Shown here in pieces: positions 43,523 through 53,089 of a stretch of DNA of 64,000 nt. Both the position numbers and the translations under genes were made by a program. The notes under the pieces are model-generated. The model was not told where the DNA came from. It worked only from the letters and a program-made list of their open reading frames with translations, and made no database searches. Positions within the stretch are counted from its first letter, which is position 1; every line of letters starts with the position of its first letter. Source of the stretch: Caballeronia terrestris (GTDB lineage: Bacteria > Pseudomonadota > Gammaproteobacteria > Burkholderiales > Burkholderiaceae); the NCBI RefSeq assembly GCF_001544515.1, contig NZ_FCOL02000009.1, forward strand, positions 124,001 through 188,000, written 5' to 3'.

Positions 43523-44482
43523 CTAGCGCGTGCCCCGGCGCGTCGCGAGGAACCAGCGCGCCGTGGCGGCAAGTCCCGCGTCGAGCGAATCCGGAGGGCG
43601 CCAGCCTAGCACATCTCGAATATACGTCGAATCGACACGAAGGCTGCCTGTAAGGCGATCGATCTGCGCGGTCTTGCCGGTTAGCCGGCCGGCGAATTTC
43701 AGGATATCGACCGGCATGGGCATTAGGCGCGCCGGCCTGCCGAGATGGCGGCCGAGGCTGCGCGCAAGGTCGGCGACGCTTGGGTCGTCGCCGTCGGTGA
43801 CGTGGAAGGTTTGGCCGGCCGCGCGCGGATGCGTCGCAGCGAGGGCGAGCGCGTTTGCCAGGTTGTCGACGTAGCAGAGGCTTCGTCGCGCTGTGACGGA
43901 GCCGATCGGCAGCGGGATGCCCTTCGCGATCGCGTTCATCAGGCTCAGGAAGTTAGCGCGCACGTCCGGGCCGTAGACGAGCGGCGGACGCACGATCACG
44001 ATTTCGAGGCCCGTGCGGGCGCCGAATTCCAGTAGTTTCACTTCGGCTTCGGCTTTTGAGACGCCGTAGGGGTCGGGCGGGCGGCGCTCATCGGTTTCCT
44101 TTAGCGGGCGGCCGGGGTCCAGTTCGGCGACCGCCTTGATGCTGCTCACGTAGACGAAGCGCGTGGCGCCGGCACGGACGGCGGCATCGGCGGCTCGCAG
44201 CGAGCCTTCGACGTTTGTCGCGCGGAAGGCGGCGAGCGGGTCGGTGTCGACGTCGCGCATTACGTGGACGCGGGCCGCGGGGTGGATTACGGCTTGGACG
44301 TCGGCGAAGGTTTCACGGGTGATGGCGTCAAGCGATGCGATGCGTTTTGTTTCGACGCCGGGTTCGCAGGTCGTGTTCGGGCGAGCGATGGCGGTGACCG
44401 GCGTGCCCTGCTCCATCAGCATGCGCGTCAGCGCCCTTCCGACGAAACCGTTCGCGCCCGTGATCGCAATGCGGCCGGTCAT
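43523..44482 (-). CDS. wbpV: WbpV/WreQ-like NAD-dependent sugar epimerase/reductase
   Basis: 319-residue extended SDR. NAD-binding IAITGANGFVGRALTRML, catalytic FVYVSSIKAV (Ser), DPYGVSKAEAEVKLLE (Y-x-x-x-K) and the sugar-nucleotide region VYGPDVRANFLSLM. Neighbours WbpM and WbpL suggest it acts on the 4-keto intermediate or epimerises the 6-deoxy-HexNAc, giving UDP-QuiNAc or UDP-FucNAc. Which one cannot be told by eye. ATG at 44482 overlaps the upstream GT2 stop by 4 nt and has GGAAG 8 nt before it; a GTG at 44488 is an alternative. Confidence 0.85.
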   Translation of the reverse strand: MTGRIAITGANGFVGRALTRMLMEQGTPVTAIARPNTTCEPGVETKRIASLDAITRETFADVQAVIHPAARVHVMRDVDTDPLAAFRATNVEGSLRAADAAVRAGATRFVYVSSIKAVAELDPGRPLKETDERRPPDPYGVSKAEAEVKLLEFGARTGLEIVIVRPPLVYGPDVRANFLSLMNAIAKGIPLPIGSVTARRSLCYVDNLANALALAATHPRAAGQTFHVTDGDDPSVADLARSLGRHLGRPARLMPMPVDILKFAGRLTGKTAQIDRLTGSLRVDSTYIRDVLGWRPPDSLDAGLAATARWFLATRRGTR

Positions 44483-45432
44483 AGCCACTTCCAGCCGAAA
44501 CGGTTGAAAAACCTGTACGCGGAGGTCACGAAAAGCTTGATGTGCGTCCAGCCTTTGCGTGCAGCATCGCCGCCGTGGTGCAACACGCGCACCGATGGAA
44601 CGTACGCGACGCGCGCGATTTCGTGCGTGCGCAGGCTCAGGTCGTAGTCCTCGAAATAGAGGAAGTAGCGCGGGTCGAAGCCACCGAGCTTTTTCAGGAC
44701 GTCGGTGCGGAAAAGCATGAAGCAGCCGCTGACGATGGGTGGGTCCCAGACTACCTCTTCGTCGCCGATTACGTCGCGCATTTCGTAGCGGGCGAGACGG
44801 TTCGCGAATGGGGCGCGCAGGCGCGAAGGGAGGAAGCCGCGGGCGAAGAGGTCGAAGACGGTGGGGTAGCGGCGGCAGAGGAATTGCTGGCTGCCGTCGT
44901 CTTCGAGAATCAGCGGGGAAAGGACACCGACTTCGGGGTGCGCGTCCATGAAGGCGATTGCTTGAACGAGCGCGTCGCTTTCCAGTTCGATGTCCGGGTT
45001 TAGGATCAGGTGGTAGCGGCTCGATGTGCGATCGATGGCGAGATTGTGGCCTCGGCCGTAGCCGACGTTGCCCTGGCCTTCGATGACGTTCGTTTGCAGC
45101 CGGGCTTCGTTGGTGAGCTGCGACCAGTCGATGCGTTCATCCGTGCCGTTGTTGATGAGGTACAGCGGCGCGGACGTGGCTTGATTCGACTTTAGGAAGC
45201 GATCCAGCGCAGTGTCGAGCGTATGCAACGTACGCTCCAGCATCGCACGATGCGGCCGGTAGACGACGAGAGATACGCTTATCAATCGAGCTGAGCCTGC
45301 GTTGACGGATTGTGGGTTCAACTGCATCCTTGAAGACGGAATTTCTGGGCTTGCCGCGGTCGTTGTCTGGACGACGAAAGCCGACATTTTCGCTGAAATG
45401 AACCGCTCGTAGCAAACAATTAGAGGGTTCAT
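44479..45432 (-). CDS. Glycosyltransferase family 2 (rhamnosyltransferase-like)
   Basis: Up to 317 residues. GT-A fold of the WbbL type: ISVSLVVYRPHRAMLERTL, GNVGYGRGHNLAI, HLILNPDIELESDAL (the D-x-E/D donor-metal site) and GCFMLFRTDVLKKLGGFDPRYFLYFEDYDLSLR (E-D-x-D-L). It probably adds rhamnose or a similar sugar to the O-antigen repeat. The start is uncertain: ATGs at 45432, 45387 and 45327 are possible. The family-like sequence begins only after MQLNPQSVNAG, so 45327 may be the true start. Last gene before the low-coding island. Confidence 0.85.
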   Translation of the reverse strand: MNPLIVCYERFISAKMSAFVVQTTTAASPEIPSSRMQLNPQSVNAGSARLISVSLVVYRPHRAMLERTLHTLDTALDRFLKSNQATSAPLYLINNGTDERIDWSQLTNEARLQTNVIEGQGNVGYGRGHNLAIDRTSSRYHLILNPDIELESDALVQAIAFMDAHPEVGVLSPLILEDDGSQQFLCRRYPTVFDLFARGFLPSRLRAPFANRLARYEMRDVIGDEEVVWDPPIVSGCFMLFRTDVLKKLGGFDPRYFLYFEDYDLSLRTHEIARVAYVPSVRVLHHGGDAARKGWTHIKLFVTSAYRFFNRFGWKWL

Positions 45433-46690
45433 GCCGACGCGGTAAGTCGTCGCCGCAAAAGACGGCGTGAGAATCCGCGTGATATTCCATTTCGCGCTTG
45501 TCTCCAGGCGTTGCTCGAGATCGCCGAGCTCTACCTCAGACGAGCGCTTAGAATCGTGACAAGCCGCGATTGCCCTATTGAGACATCGGACTAACGCATG
45601 GACTTCCGCTCGATCGTGCCAGAAGCGATCGCCGCGGCTGGGACATCATGTGAAACGAAGGACGTGCGTCTAGCGGCGCGTATGAAGAAAAGCAGGAAAT
45701 TTCGGAAAATGCACTCATCCGGCGGTTCAACTGGCGCGGAGAGCAGCTTTACGCGGAAGCAACTGATGTAGTGCAATATTCGCAAGTGTGGCGGAGCGGA
45801 TCTCGCTGATCTTGCGTCATTAGGCGCTGGACTGAAGCCAGGTCGGTAGATTCCCCGCTATTCTCTTCTTGCTTTAAGCCAAGCGTTCAAACGGTGGCAT
45901 AATAAAGAGGTTATTGGGGCATTGAGGAAACGGCCCCACCTAGATAGCAACACAGCCGTAGTTAATCGCGTTGAACAGAAACAGTCAGTTCTTCCACCGG
46001 AATAATGAGGTCGGACCAAGCCATTATGCGCTTCTCTGTGCAATCGATGCCTGATGCGCTCGAAAACTAGATAGAGGGGAGTCGGTAAGCACGTTGAGAG
46101 GCAATGCACGCGTGCAATCGTGGAAGCACGAGCAAACAGCTTCCCCGACTTTGCACACTCCACCCCGCACACAAATTCACCATTTAGAAAAAGAGTACAG
46201 CGCCGATCTATTGACGCGCTTGGGCGAGGCCGCTACCCTCCTCGACGCCAGCGGAGCCTGAGTGCTACCGAACACGCGCCTGTTATGGCTGCGAGCCTTC
46301 AACGAAAACAAGCAGTGACTGAGGATACGTCCGCGCGGACGCTTATTACATATCCCCTCGGATTCGTCTCGGCCAAAAGATATTGCTAACGTCACCGGTA
46401 ATGGCAGATGCCACAATTCCAGCGCCGCATTCCTATGAGGTGCGGTTCCACCAACCGACTAATCGATCGACAAGCCCTCGTCATCGCGCAACTAATCCGG
46501 TGGGTAGTCAATTGGAGTCAACAAATAACCCACTTCAGCGCGGAATTGGTGTCGGCGTGATTGGAATGCGCCACAGAAACGGATCCGTCAACGTCACGGA
46601 TACGAGCCGCAACAGTTTATTAATCAAACCAACTTACAGCCATGATCCCGCCGATAGCATCCGGACGTCCAGCGGCAACTTCATCGCGCA
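45433..46690. other. Gene-poor start of the accessory island
   Basis: 1.26 kb with no gene I can support. Base composition becomes less GC-rich than in the flanking operons. A 57-codon plus-strand frame at 45598-45771 (begins MDFRSIVPEAIAAAG) could be a decayed fragment. Nothing else is recognisable. Confidence 0.4.
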
Positions 46691-47657
46691 CTACCTCGCT
46701 AGCCGTGCGATCTGCGACTTGACGTGTAACCATATCGACAACTGACGATCGAGATACTTTCGAAACTTTGTGTCGTCGTTTCGTGCACGGCGAGTAAAAG
46801 TATGCGCTGTTGCATGCCGCCAATGGCCGAAAACAAGCACCGTATCGTTTCGCTTTAGCGGACACAACCAATTCGGTTGATTGGTCCATACCGTGGCGCA
46901 AGTGCGCTCTCCTACCGTCGAGTCAAGAGCATATGACTGCGCCGATGACGGCTCGAAGTTCAAAACATACAGCAAGCGCCCATGAGTTTCTATGGTCTCA
47001 ACGTTAGACACTCGGCCCACAAGGGCGATGGGAAAAGAGGCCGCAGTCTGAACTAGCCAACGATAAGCCGCAAGGAACCGCTCTTCTTCGTAATAGAAGT
47101 CTGCCCAATTCACCGACATCCCATTGAAGACGAATTCTAGACGGTCTCGAAGAAAGAGATTGCTCGAGCACAACGCGCCCAATTGAATAACACGCTTAGC
47201 CGCATTGATGTATGCCGACAGGAAACAGCGAGAGTCGCTTGAAAAAAACGCGCCGTCGCTTCTTCCCGCCTTTTCTACTTCGCGAAAAATCGCTGAACGA
47301 GTTATGAGTTAGACGAATGTCGAAATTACGCATATCATCAATCGCAAGGAGGCGAAAACGATATTGGCCTCGTTCGAGGGCTTGCAATAGACCAAGCGAA
47401 CGACGAGCGATGACTTTGAGTTGCTCCTCGACGTTGAACATGCAGCGCTCGTTATGCGCCGCGTTCGGAAGCAAGCGGAAATATGCCTTGACTAGGTAGG
47501 TCCTTCCTCTACATTCGCGTGCGTGCTGCGGAACGTAGCTCACAGGCGTACCGCAATACATACATCTCAACGACGGAGCCACGGGAAGAAAGTCGATCGT
47601 CTCGGCAGAGACTTCTTGTCCGTCCATTGTTGCAGCTACCCACATCTTTGCAGCCAT
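46691..47657 (-). pseudogene. Zinc-finger protein gene split by a frameshift in a T7 run
   Basis: The first part starts at 47657 (MAAKMWVAATMDGQ) with GGAGG upstream and has zinc-ligand-like CMYC, HAREC and HNERC spacings, vaguely like CoiA-type N-termini. It hits a stop at 47196. Shifting frame by +1 at the seven-T homopolymer on the minus strand (47242-47248) restores a continuous protein. That reads SSDSRCFLSAYINAAKRVIQLG, then LEFVFNGMSVNWADFYYEEERFLAAYRWLV, to 46691. The restored product would be about 320 residues. A one-base insertion, a sequencing error or transcriptional slippage could explain it. The family is not recognised. Confidence 0.6.
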
Positions 47658-48524
47658 CTCCTTCCCTCCTTTTTTGTTTGCGCGGCTTTGACTATCGGGA
47701 CCACTTGACCAAACCCTCAATCTCTTACCCAAATGTGTTTGCTCCGGCGCGAGGCAATTGGGTCTCAAAAACCATGCGCACCACGAGGCGCTCATCTGAA
47801 CGACTTTCAGGGTAGGAGAAGTCGCCGGCGAGGCCGCGACGGCGAGGCCGCGACGGAGAGATTTGCCTATCAACCTTGAAAAGATATGCTCCAAGCCTTG
47901 CGCTTTTCTTCTCCGCGCGATACTGACTGTCACGATAGGCGTCGGCTCACGGCTGCACGGCTCCGATATCCTTGCCGGTCATCAGGGTGGCAGTTACACA
48001 CGCAACATGCGCATGCCGCTTTTTCAACAACGACGATATGATGTCTCGGGTACCGGGCGTGCATCCGCTCTCGAAAGTCGAACTGCCTGGAGTTTTCTAT
48101 CCATCCTTCCCGTCGGCCACACAAGCGTAGGTGACTGCGGCGTTGAGTGACTCGCCTCGCCGACGCGCGATCAACGAAGAAATGGCACCATCAAAAGGCG
48201 TCGCGTCGGCCGATTGCCCACGGCGCGGCAGCGTCCCAAAGGTCGAGGTGTCGAAAGACTATCCGCTTGAGGGAGGGCCCTTCTGCCAACGCGGGCCAGG
48301 ACGCGAATACGGTGCGCGCAGTAAGCGGATATGAGCGAGTGCCCAGACGAGTGAACCCGCTAGTTGGCCACAGCCACTCGTCAATTGATGTTTTGTGCAA
48401 ACCACGCCAGCCGGCGTGGTTTGCACGATCAACGTCTTTCAGCGCGGACACTGGTTTGGCATCGACCAGATGGCCGGATTCAACGCCGAATCGAGCCAAT
48501 AGAGGCAACGTTCTCGATGCGCAA
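47658..48524. other. Non-coding stretch with a short tandem repeat
   Basis: No supportable gene. It contains two exact tandem copies of a 14-bp unit, GGCGAGGCCGCGAC (47827-47854). Otherwise nothing is recognised. Confidence 0.4.
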
Positions 48525-48998
48525 TCATGTCGATTCGTGGTCACCTGCAAAGCACAGGTGTCCGGTGACAAACAGAGCGACAGATGCGGCGCAGAGCAAC
48601 ACTGTTTCGACGATCGCGCGTGTGTCCCAGTTCTTGGTCGACTGAACGAGGTAGCACGCGCCGATCACCGAGAAGGCGCTCAGCATGTGGGCAAAGCGCC
48701 GGTTCAGGCGCCGTTGAGCGGCATTGGGTGATGCGACAGACTGCAGCCCCCTGACCAAACGTTCCGCAAAGCCAAGCCTCGAGCCCAGGACAAGCTCGGC
48801 TTCCGGCGTGCCTTCCACGCGATAGGTGACGCCGTCTACCGTAACGCTAGTCGACGTGCGGCGCTCGCTCCGCTCGAGCTCGGCAAGCAACGCAGTCAAG
48901 CGCGGCGGCAGAATAAGCCGGGATGATGCCCGAACGACAACGCGGTCCGTCAAGATCAACCCGCACGCATAGCGAACTTCCAGTACGGCAATTTTCAT
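48525..48998 (-). CDS. Small two-helix membrane protein, hypothetical
   Basis: 157 residues, preceded by a near-perfect AAGGAGG. The N-terminal 95 residues are soluble and mixed alpha/beta (MKIAVLEVRYACGLILTDRVVVRASSRLILPPRL). A basic stretch (NAAQRRLNRRFAHML) precedes two hydrophobic segments (SAFSVIGACYLVQ and IVETVLLCAASVALFVTGHLCFA). It is probably a tail-anchored or two-pass inner-membrane protein. The family is not recognised. It stands alone in the island, its good ribosome-binding site being the main support. Confidence 0.65.
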   Translation of the reverse strand: MKIAVLEVRYACGLILTDRVVVRASSRLILPPRLTALLAELERSERRTSTSVTVDGVTYRVEGTPEAELVLGSRLGFAERLVRGLQSVASPNAAQRRLNRRFAHMLSAFSVIGACYLVQSTKNWDTRAIVETVLLCAASVALFVTGHLCFAGDHEST

Positions 48999-49694
48999 AA
49001 AGCCTCCTTGGCTGAGAAAGTAGCGGCTTTCGGCGATGTGCCGAAAGCAAGACTACGGTGGTGAAATAGAACAGCGGTGAATACGGCGGGACGCATTGCT
49101 GGTCACGCAGTGGGGGCCGGCGTGGTGCCGAGATGCTGAGAACGGATCGACGAGCAACGTCCGGCGACCACGGGTACGCGGGCGTCGCCGTCTAGCAGAT
49201 ATCGGTGTCCGTGCGAGCCAAAGCGTTTTGTCCCTGACGAAGCCGCGCTTGTCTTGCACGAAAACACGAAGGACGACCCGGCTTGAAGACCAGTGCTTGA
49301 ATACAACGATGAACAACGATGGCCTGTCGCTCAGTGAGCTCGCCTGCGACCCGGTACAGCGATCTCCCTGAGGGGCCGGTATCGAAGAAGTGGCACGCGC
49401 ACGTCAGCCGTGCGTTGCTAGATCGATGCGTAGATACGCGGTGGGTCGAACTAATATAAAGCGCCCATCGGACGGTTTTGCGCTGGAAAGCTTCGAAAAA
49501 ACGCCGTCTTTTCAGTTTCATCGCAGATGTCGATGTCACAGTGCGGGTGGCTCGAGCGGCAGTTGTCGTTCGGGGGCTATACGGCTAGGTTGGCCCGACG
49601 CCGTGCCGCACACAACAGTCGAGGATTCACTCGGGTTTTCACGTGACGGCCGCAGCGCTGCGATACAACGAAACAGCGACTGCGGGCGGCGATA
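48999..49694. other. Region without a convincing gene
   Basis: About 700 bp. Several overlapping open frames exist on the minus strand, for example one beginning MFIVVFKHWSSSRVVLRVFV at 49316, but none has both a ribosome-binding site and family-like sequence. Confidence 0.4.
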
Positions 49695-50354
49695 TCACGG
49701 GCGCGAGCGCCTGTGTGAGCAAGACCAGTCGATATGCGAAGCGAGGGTATCCGCATCCAAATAGCGCCGATGCGTTGTGCGAAAACGGTTCAACCTCGTG
49801 CGCAAGAAGTAGTGCAAGTCCGGCAACGTCAAGATGCCATCAGGCACAGTCGGATGAAGACTGCAGCCCGCTTCGCCGAAAACGGCGATACTCTCGACCG
49901 GACATTCCTGTTGAGATAGCACCAAGCGCAAGTGCCGCACGGCCGGCTTCGCTCGACGCAGCGGCGACGTATGAACCGTCACGCCGCCGAGGTCGTCGAC
50001 GACGGCGAGTTCATCTTCGCTGGTCCACGGCTTGACGAGGCCCGTCCAGTCGAACCGGTTCACGACGAAGACGCCAAACGGCGTGATTGCGAGGCAATCA
50101 ACCAGCGTTATTGGGTTCTTGGTGCCCGGTGCGTGTTCGAGTTCGATTGCAGGGCGCAGATGCACCCGGCCATCGCACGCACGCTCAAAGATGGGCACAA
50201 TGCGCATTAGCAACGCGCGGCTCACGCGTTGACGGTTGCCCGCCCCGTTGGTCGCTTCTGTGCTGCGGGAATGGCTGAAACTATTGTCAGCGGCGGAGGT
50301 CGTCTCATTCAACAGATCGTGTGTCGACATTGCGTCTTGATCGTGCTTTTTCAT
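49695..50354 (-). CDS. NERD-like domain protein (paralogue A)
   Basis: 219 residues. A variable polar N-terminus of about 55 residues is followed by a NERD-like core: ITLVDCLAITPFGVFVVNRFDW, PAVRHLRLVLSQQECPVESIAVFGEAGC and LPDLHYFLRTRL. Nuclease-related (NERD) domains normally show D-x-x-x-V...G-V-F-V-I-E-x-K; here the Asp is kept but the Glu-x-Lys is replaced by N-R-F. Catalysis may therefore be lost. GAGGG lies 6 nt before the ATG. A diverged paralogue lies at 55409-56065 with the same core order. Confidence 0.7.
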   Translation of the reverse strand: MKKHDQDAMSTHDLLNETTSAADNSFSHSRSTEATNGAGNRQRVSRALLMRIVPIFERACDGRVHLRPAIELEHAPGTKNPITLVDCLAITPFGVFVVNRFDWTGLVKPWTSEDELAVVDDLGGVTVHTSPLRRAKPAVRHLRLVLSQQECPVESIAVFGEAGCSLHPTVPDGILTLPDLHYFLRTRLNRFRTTHRRYLDADTLASHIDWSCSHRRSRP

Positions 50355-50555
50355 TCTGTCCCTCGGCTCTTGTTAATAGAATGGACTTTCAAGGAAGCTC
50401 ATCGCTCGCCGCTTGCGAGCTCATCTGCAAGTTAGGCCGCCTACCGCCGGACCACGTCTACTGGCGCAGCTCGACCGGGCATCATTTAGTGACGCGAGCG
50501 GTAATAGGCGAACATGAAGATGCGTAGGTGCGCTAGGAAGCACCGCCGGGGGAAC

Positions 50556-50987
50556 CTACGCGCACTGACACTCATGCGGCTCACTCTCCAGCAGCAACCT
50601 TCGCAATGCCTTGATGCGTTGCTGCTGAGCCGGAATGAGGCAAGTCTTCCGCTCGATTCGCTCTAGCCGTATGAGCCAATAGGACTGAGGCAGGTACGCA
50701 GGTATAGACGGGCCATGAGCACCAGCGACGTGACGAATCACCGCTTCAAGATGTCGGATTTCCGCATCCGCGCACCGAGCGGGCAGTTGCACCGTCGGGG
50801 ACTGCTCGTTGAGGGCAGGCGGACTTTTCGATCGCGCTAGGTCTTGCCGGAGGGAATGCTTGGGCGCTGCACGCACTGGCGTGAGAGTGCGTTCGCGTTC
50901 GGACGTGTGTTCACTCGAACCGCGAATATGGGTGGGTCTCGCTCGTTGCGGGGAATGCGCGTGGCACAAACGTTTCTGTATTGGCAT
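50556..50987 (-). CDS. Hypothetical protein, helical C-terminal half
   Basis: 143 residues. The first 70 are basic and low-complexity and may be untranslated. The C-terminal half (CADAEIRHLEAVIRHVAG, YWLIRLERIERKTCLIPAQQQRIKALRRLLLES) is a plausible amphipathic helical protein. No good ribosome-binding site is seen before the ATG at 50987, so the real start may be internal. No family recognised. It ends in Cys-x-Cys-Ala. Confidence 0.45.
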   Translation of the reverse strand: MPIQKRLCHAHSPQRARPTHIRGSSEHTSERERTLTPVRAAPKHSLRQDLARSKSPPALNEQSPTVQLPARCADAEIRHLEAVIRHVAGAHGPSIPAYLPQSYWLIRLERIERKTCLIPAQQQRIKALRRLLLESEPHECQCA

Positions 50988-51784
50988 GTCTGCAATGATC
51001 TGGTTCGGACAAATCCAGCATGCCTGCTACATCAAGAAGTCAAGGCGACGCCTTGGCTAGGCGACAGCCGGTCGCAGAAGTCGAAGTGACGTGTGCCAAG
51101 CGCGGGTGCACACAGCAGAAAGCTCTCGCCTTATGGATCGATCGTCGAAATGACGCGAAATAAGGAGGCCGCGCCATGGCAAGGGTCCCTTAAGCCTACG
51201 AGGAAAGTCGGCCGCGCTTAGCGGTTCGCCGGCGTGGACGATGTTGCTTCGAAAAACTGCTCAACGCATTTCTCGCTTGCCGAACGTTCCAAAGAATTAG
51301 ATACGCAATACCTTGCTCGGAAGGTATGGATCCTTCCTTCCATCGTCCCCCGACATGATAGGCTGCGATAGACAACCGCCACGCCATCACTACGTCGTTA
51401 GGGTCACTACATGCTTAGACTGCGCACGGACAGTTCGGCACGGTGATAGGCGCCCGAGAGGATGATGATAGAGCGCAATATCAGAGGGTGGTTGTCGAGT
51501 CTCATGAATCCTCGCGCCTTCGCCTGCCGATATCGAGCTACAACGGCAGGCAGTGAGCGGGGGATGCGACGAATTTGTCGGGCAACACACCGATCTCGCG
51601 AACGATCCGAACGCAAGCGAAGATGGACGCACATTCGTCAGCCGCGATATCGAGGGCGAGTACGGCCGTGACCGCCCTTGTGCCTTTGCGACAGCGACGG
51701 CGCGCGAAGTCCCCTAGGCCCCTAGGCCAGTTGACGTGAGTCCGGTCCAGGGAAAGAGTCTAGCGTCGGAGCACGGCGGATGGA
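50988..51784. other. Region without a convincing gene
   Basis: About 800 bp. Short overlapping frames at 51196-51634 on the minus strand have no ribosome-binding site or family resemblance. CCCCTAGG occurs twice in tandem at about 51713-51729. Confidence 0.4.
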
Positions 51785-52786
51785 TCAGGATTGACGCGGC
51801 CGGAATGTACCGGGCAGGCGGTCCAGACGCGGCATAATGGGGCGCGGCGTGCCGAATATTTCGCGCATCAACTCGACGTACTCCACGTCTGTAACCCGCT
51901 TCTTCAGAACCTTGCTGATTGCCTGCTCGATCTCACGGCGGTATCTGAGAAGCAATATTGGATCTTTACATTCGATAACAAGCCGATTCGGACCTCGTCC
52001 CTTCTTTATCCGGATACGCCTGAAGGAGCTCGCCGGCCGAATATTTTCGTCGTTTAGTTCCGACAAGATGTTGTCGGCAGTGCGCCCGCCAACATCGTAC
52101 ATAGAGTCCTTATATCGCGCCCGTAAAAGTAGTTCGTCGAGGCCGAGTTCGCGCTTGAGCGCGAGCAGTTTTCGCCCGACGGAAAACGTGAACTCCTTCT
52201 CACGAAATAGATGGCGGATTGAATCTGGCAGCTCCCGGATGGCAACGGCGTCGCTGATATTTCGTCGCGATATACTCAGTGCCTTCGCGCATGCACTGAA
52301 ACTGTCCCATTCTCCTTGAGTCACACCCAAGTGATATCGATCAGAAATGTTTTTGGGAAGATCTAGCGCGCGGGACACGATCTTCTCTGGATCTTGTCCA
52401 GACCATCGCAGCATTTTCTTTGACTCCAGCGCTTGACCTTTGACGATACTTAACACTGTCTTTTTCGAGTGCTTTGCGCCGGAAGCCCCACTTCGCTCGA
52501 TGCGGCCTAGTACCGTGCTAAGGCCATCGCGACGGATCGTGTGGCGAATAACGCGGACCGTATGGCTGCTGATGTCGATGTGATCTTCGAACAAGTCAAG
52601 AATCTTCTCAGGTAGTTCGTGGAGCTGCATCGCCAATGACAAGTCACCTTGACTGACGCCCAGAGCATTCAATGCATCCAGTTGCGTAGTCCATTTTCCT
52701 TCAGCGAGTCCTTGGTGATAGAGCTGCGAGAGTCGCCAGCAACTACGACGGCTGATCAATCGATAAGGCCTTTTGGAATTGCTCAT
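51785..52786 (-). CDS. ParB-like DNA-binding protein with duplicated HTH modules
   Basis: 333 residues. Two similar modules occur. One is at about 15-75 (LSQLYHQGLAEGKWTTQLDALNALGVSQGDLSLAMQLHELPEKILDLF). The other is at about 160-215 (RYHLGVTQGEWDSFSACAKALSISRRNISDAVAIRELPDSIRHLF). Both have the ParB/KorB-type order W-x-x...A-x-x-L-x-[IV]-S-x-x-x-[LI]-S-x-A-x-x-[LI]-x-E-L-P. The C-terminus has a basic beta-rich part (RRIRIKKGRGPNRLVIECKD). No ParB CTPase motif (GERR box) is visible. AAGGAG lies 8 nt before the ATG. Two inverted repeats lie about 100-170 bp upstream. Role in partition or regulation is inferred. Confidence 0.7.
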   Translation of the reverse strand: MSNSKRPYRLISRRSCWRLSQLYHQGLAEGKWTTQLDALNALGVSQGDLSLAMQLHELPEKILDLFEDHIDISSHTVRVIRHTIRRDGLSTVLGRIERSGASGAKHSKKTVLSIVKGQALESKKMLRWSGQDPEKIVSRALDLPKNISDRYHLGVTQGEWDSFSACAKALSISRRNISDAVAIRELPDSIRHLFREKEFTFSVGRKLLALKRELGLDELLLRARYKDSMYDVGGRTADNILSELNDENIRPASSFRRIRIKKGRGPNRLVIECKDPILLLRYRREIEQAISKVLKKRVTDVEYVELMREIFGTPRPIMPRLDRLPGTFRPRQS

Positions 52787-53089
52787 TATGGTCTCCTTCA
52801 AATCGAGCGACCGGATCATTGCATACTGGCAGGATGAATGGGCAACTATTTTTTCCAATTACAGTTGGAATCTCATAATCAAACACGAAAGGCGTATGAA
52901 AACATGCGTCTTTCGCTTTGGCACGGTGAAAAGAGGTATAAAAACCCCTCTTTTCGCTTATGTCAGTCAGTCACTGCACTGCCAATAGCCCCACGCGGAT
53001 CGACCGGACGGCAAGCGTTCGTATTAGCTTGCGGGTGCAACCGATCGGCATGACGCATGCCGGGCGGCGACAATGGTTTTGTCCGGTCG
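52787..53089. other. Intergenic region upstream of the ParB-like gene
   Basis: 303 bp holding the twin inverted repeats and an AT-rich stretch. TCCAA-TTACAG-TTGGA (52854-52869) is an extra small inverted repeat. No gene seen. Confidence 0.5.
52887..52955. promoter_or_regulatory. Two related inverted repeats upstream of the ParB-like gene
   Basis: IR1: GAAAGGCGTATG (52887-52898) opposite CATGCGTCTTTC (52903-52914), 10 of 12 pairs. IR2: GAAAAGAGG (52928-52936) opposite CCTCTTTTC (52947-52955), perfect. Both are followed by GCTT and share the layout GAAA...G-TAT-AAAA...TCTTTTCGCTT. Their centres are 41 bp apart, about four helical turns. They are candidate operators or binding sites of the adjacent protein. 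Confidence 0.6.

Noticed and set aside
47241-47249. Programmed -1 frameshift at U UUU UUC
   Set aside because: The heptamer fits a -1 slippery site, but the protein is restored only by a +1 shift, so -1 frameshifting would not give the fused product.
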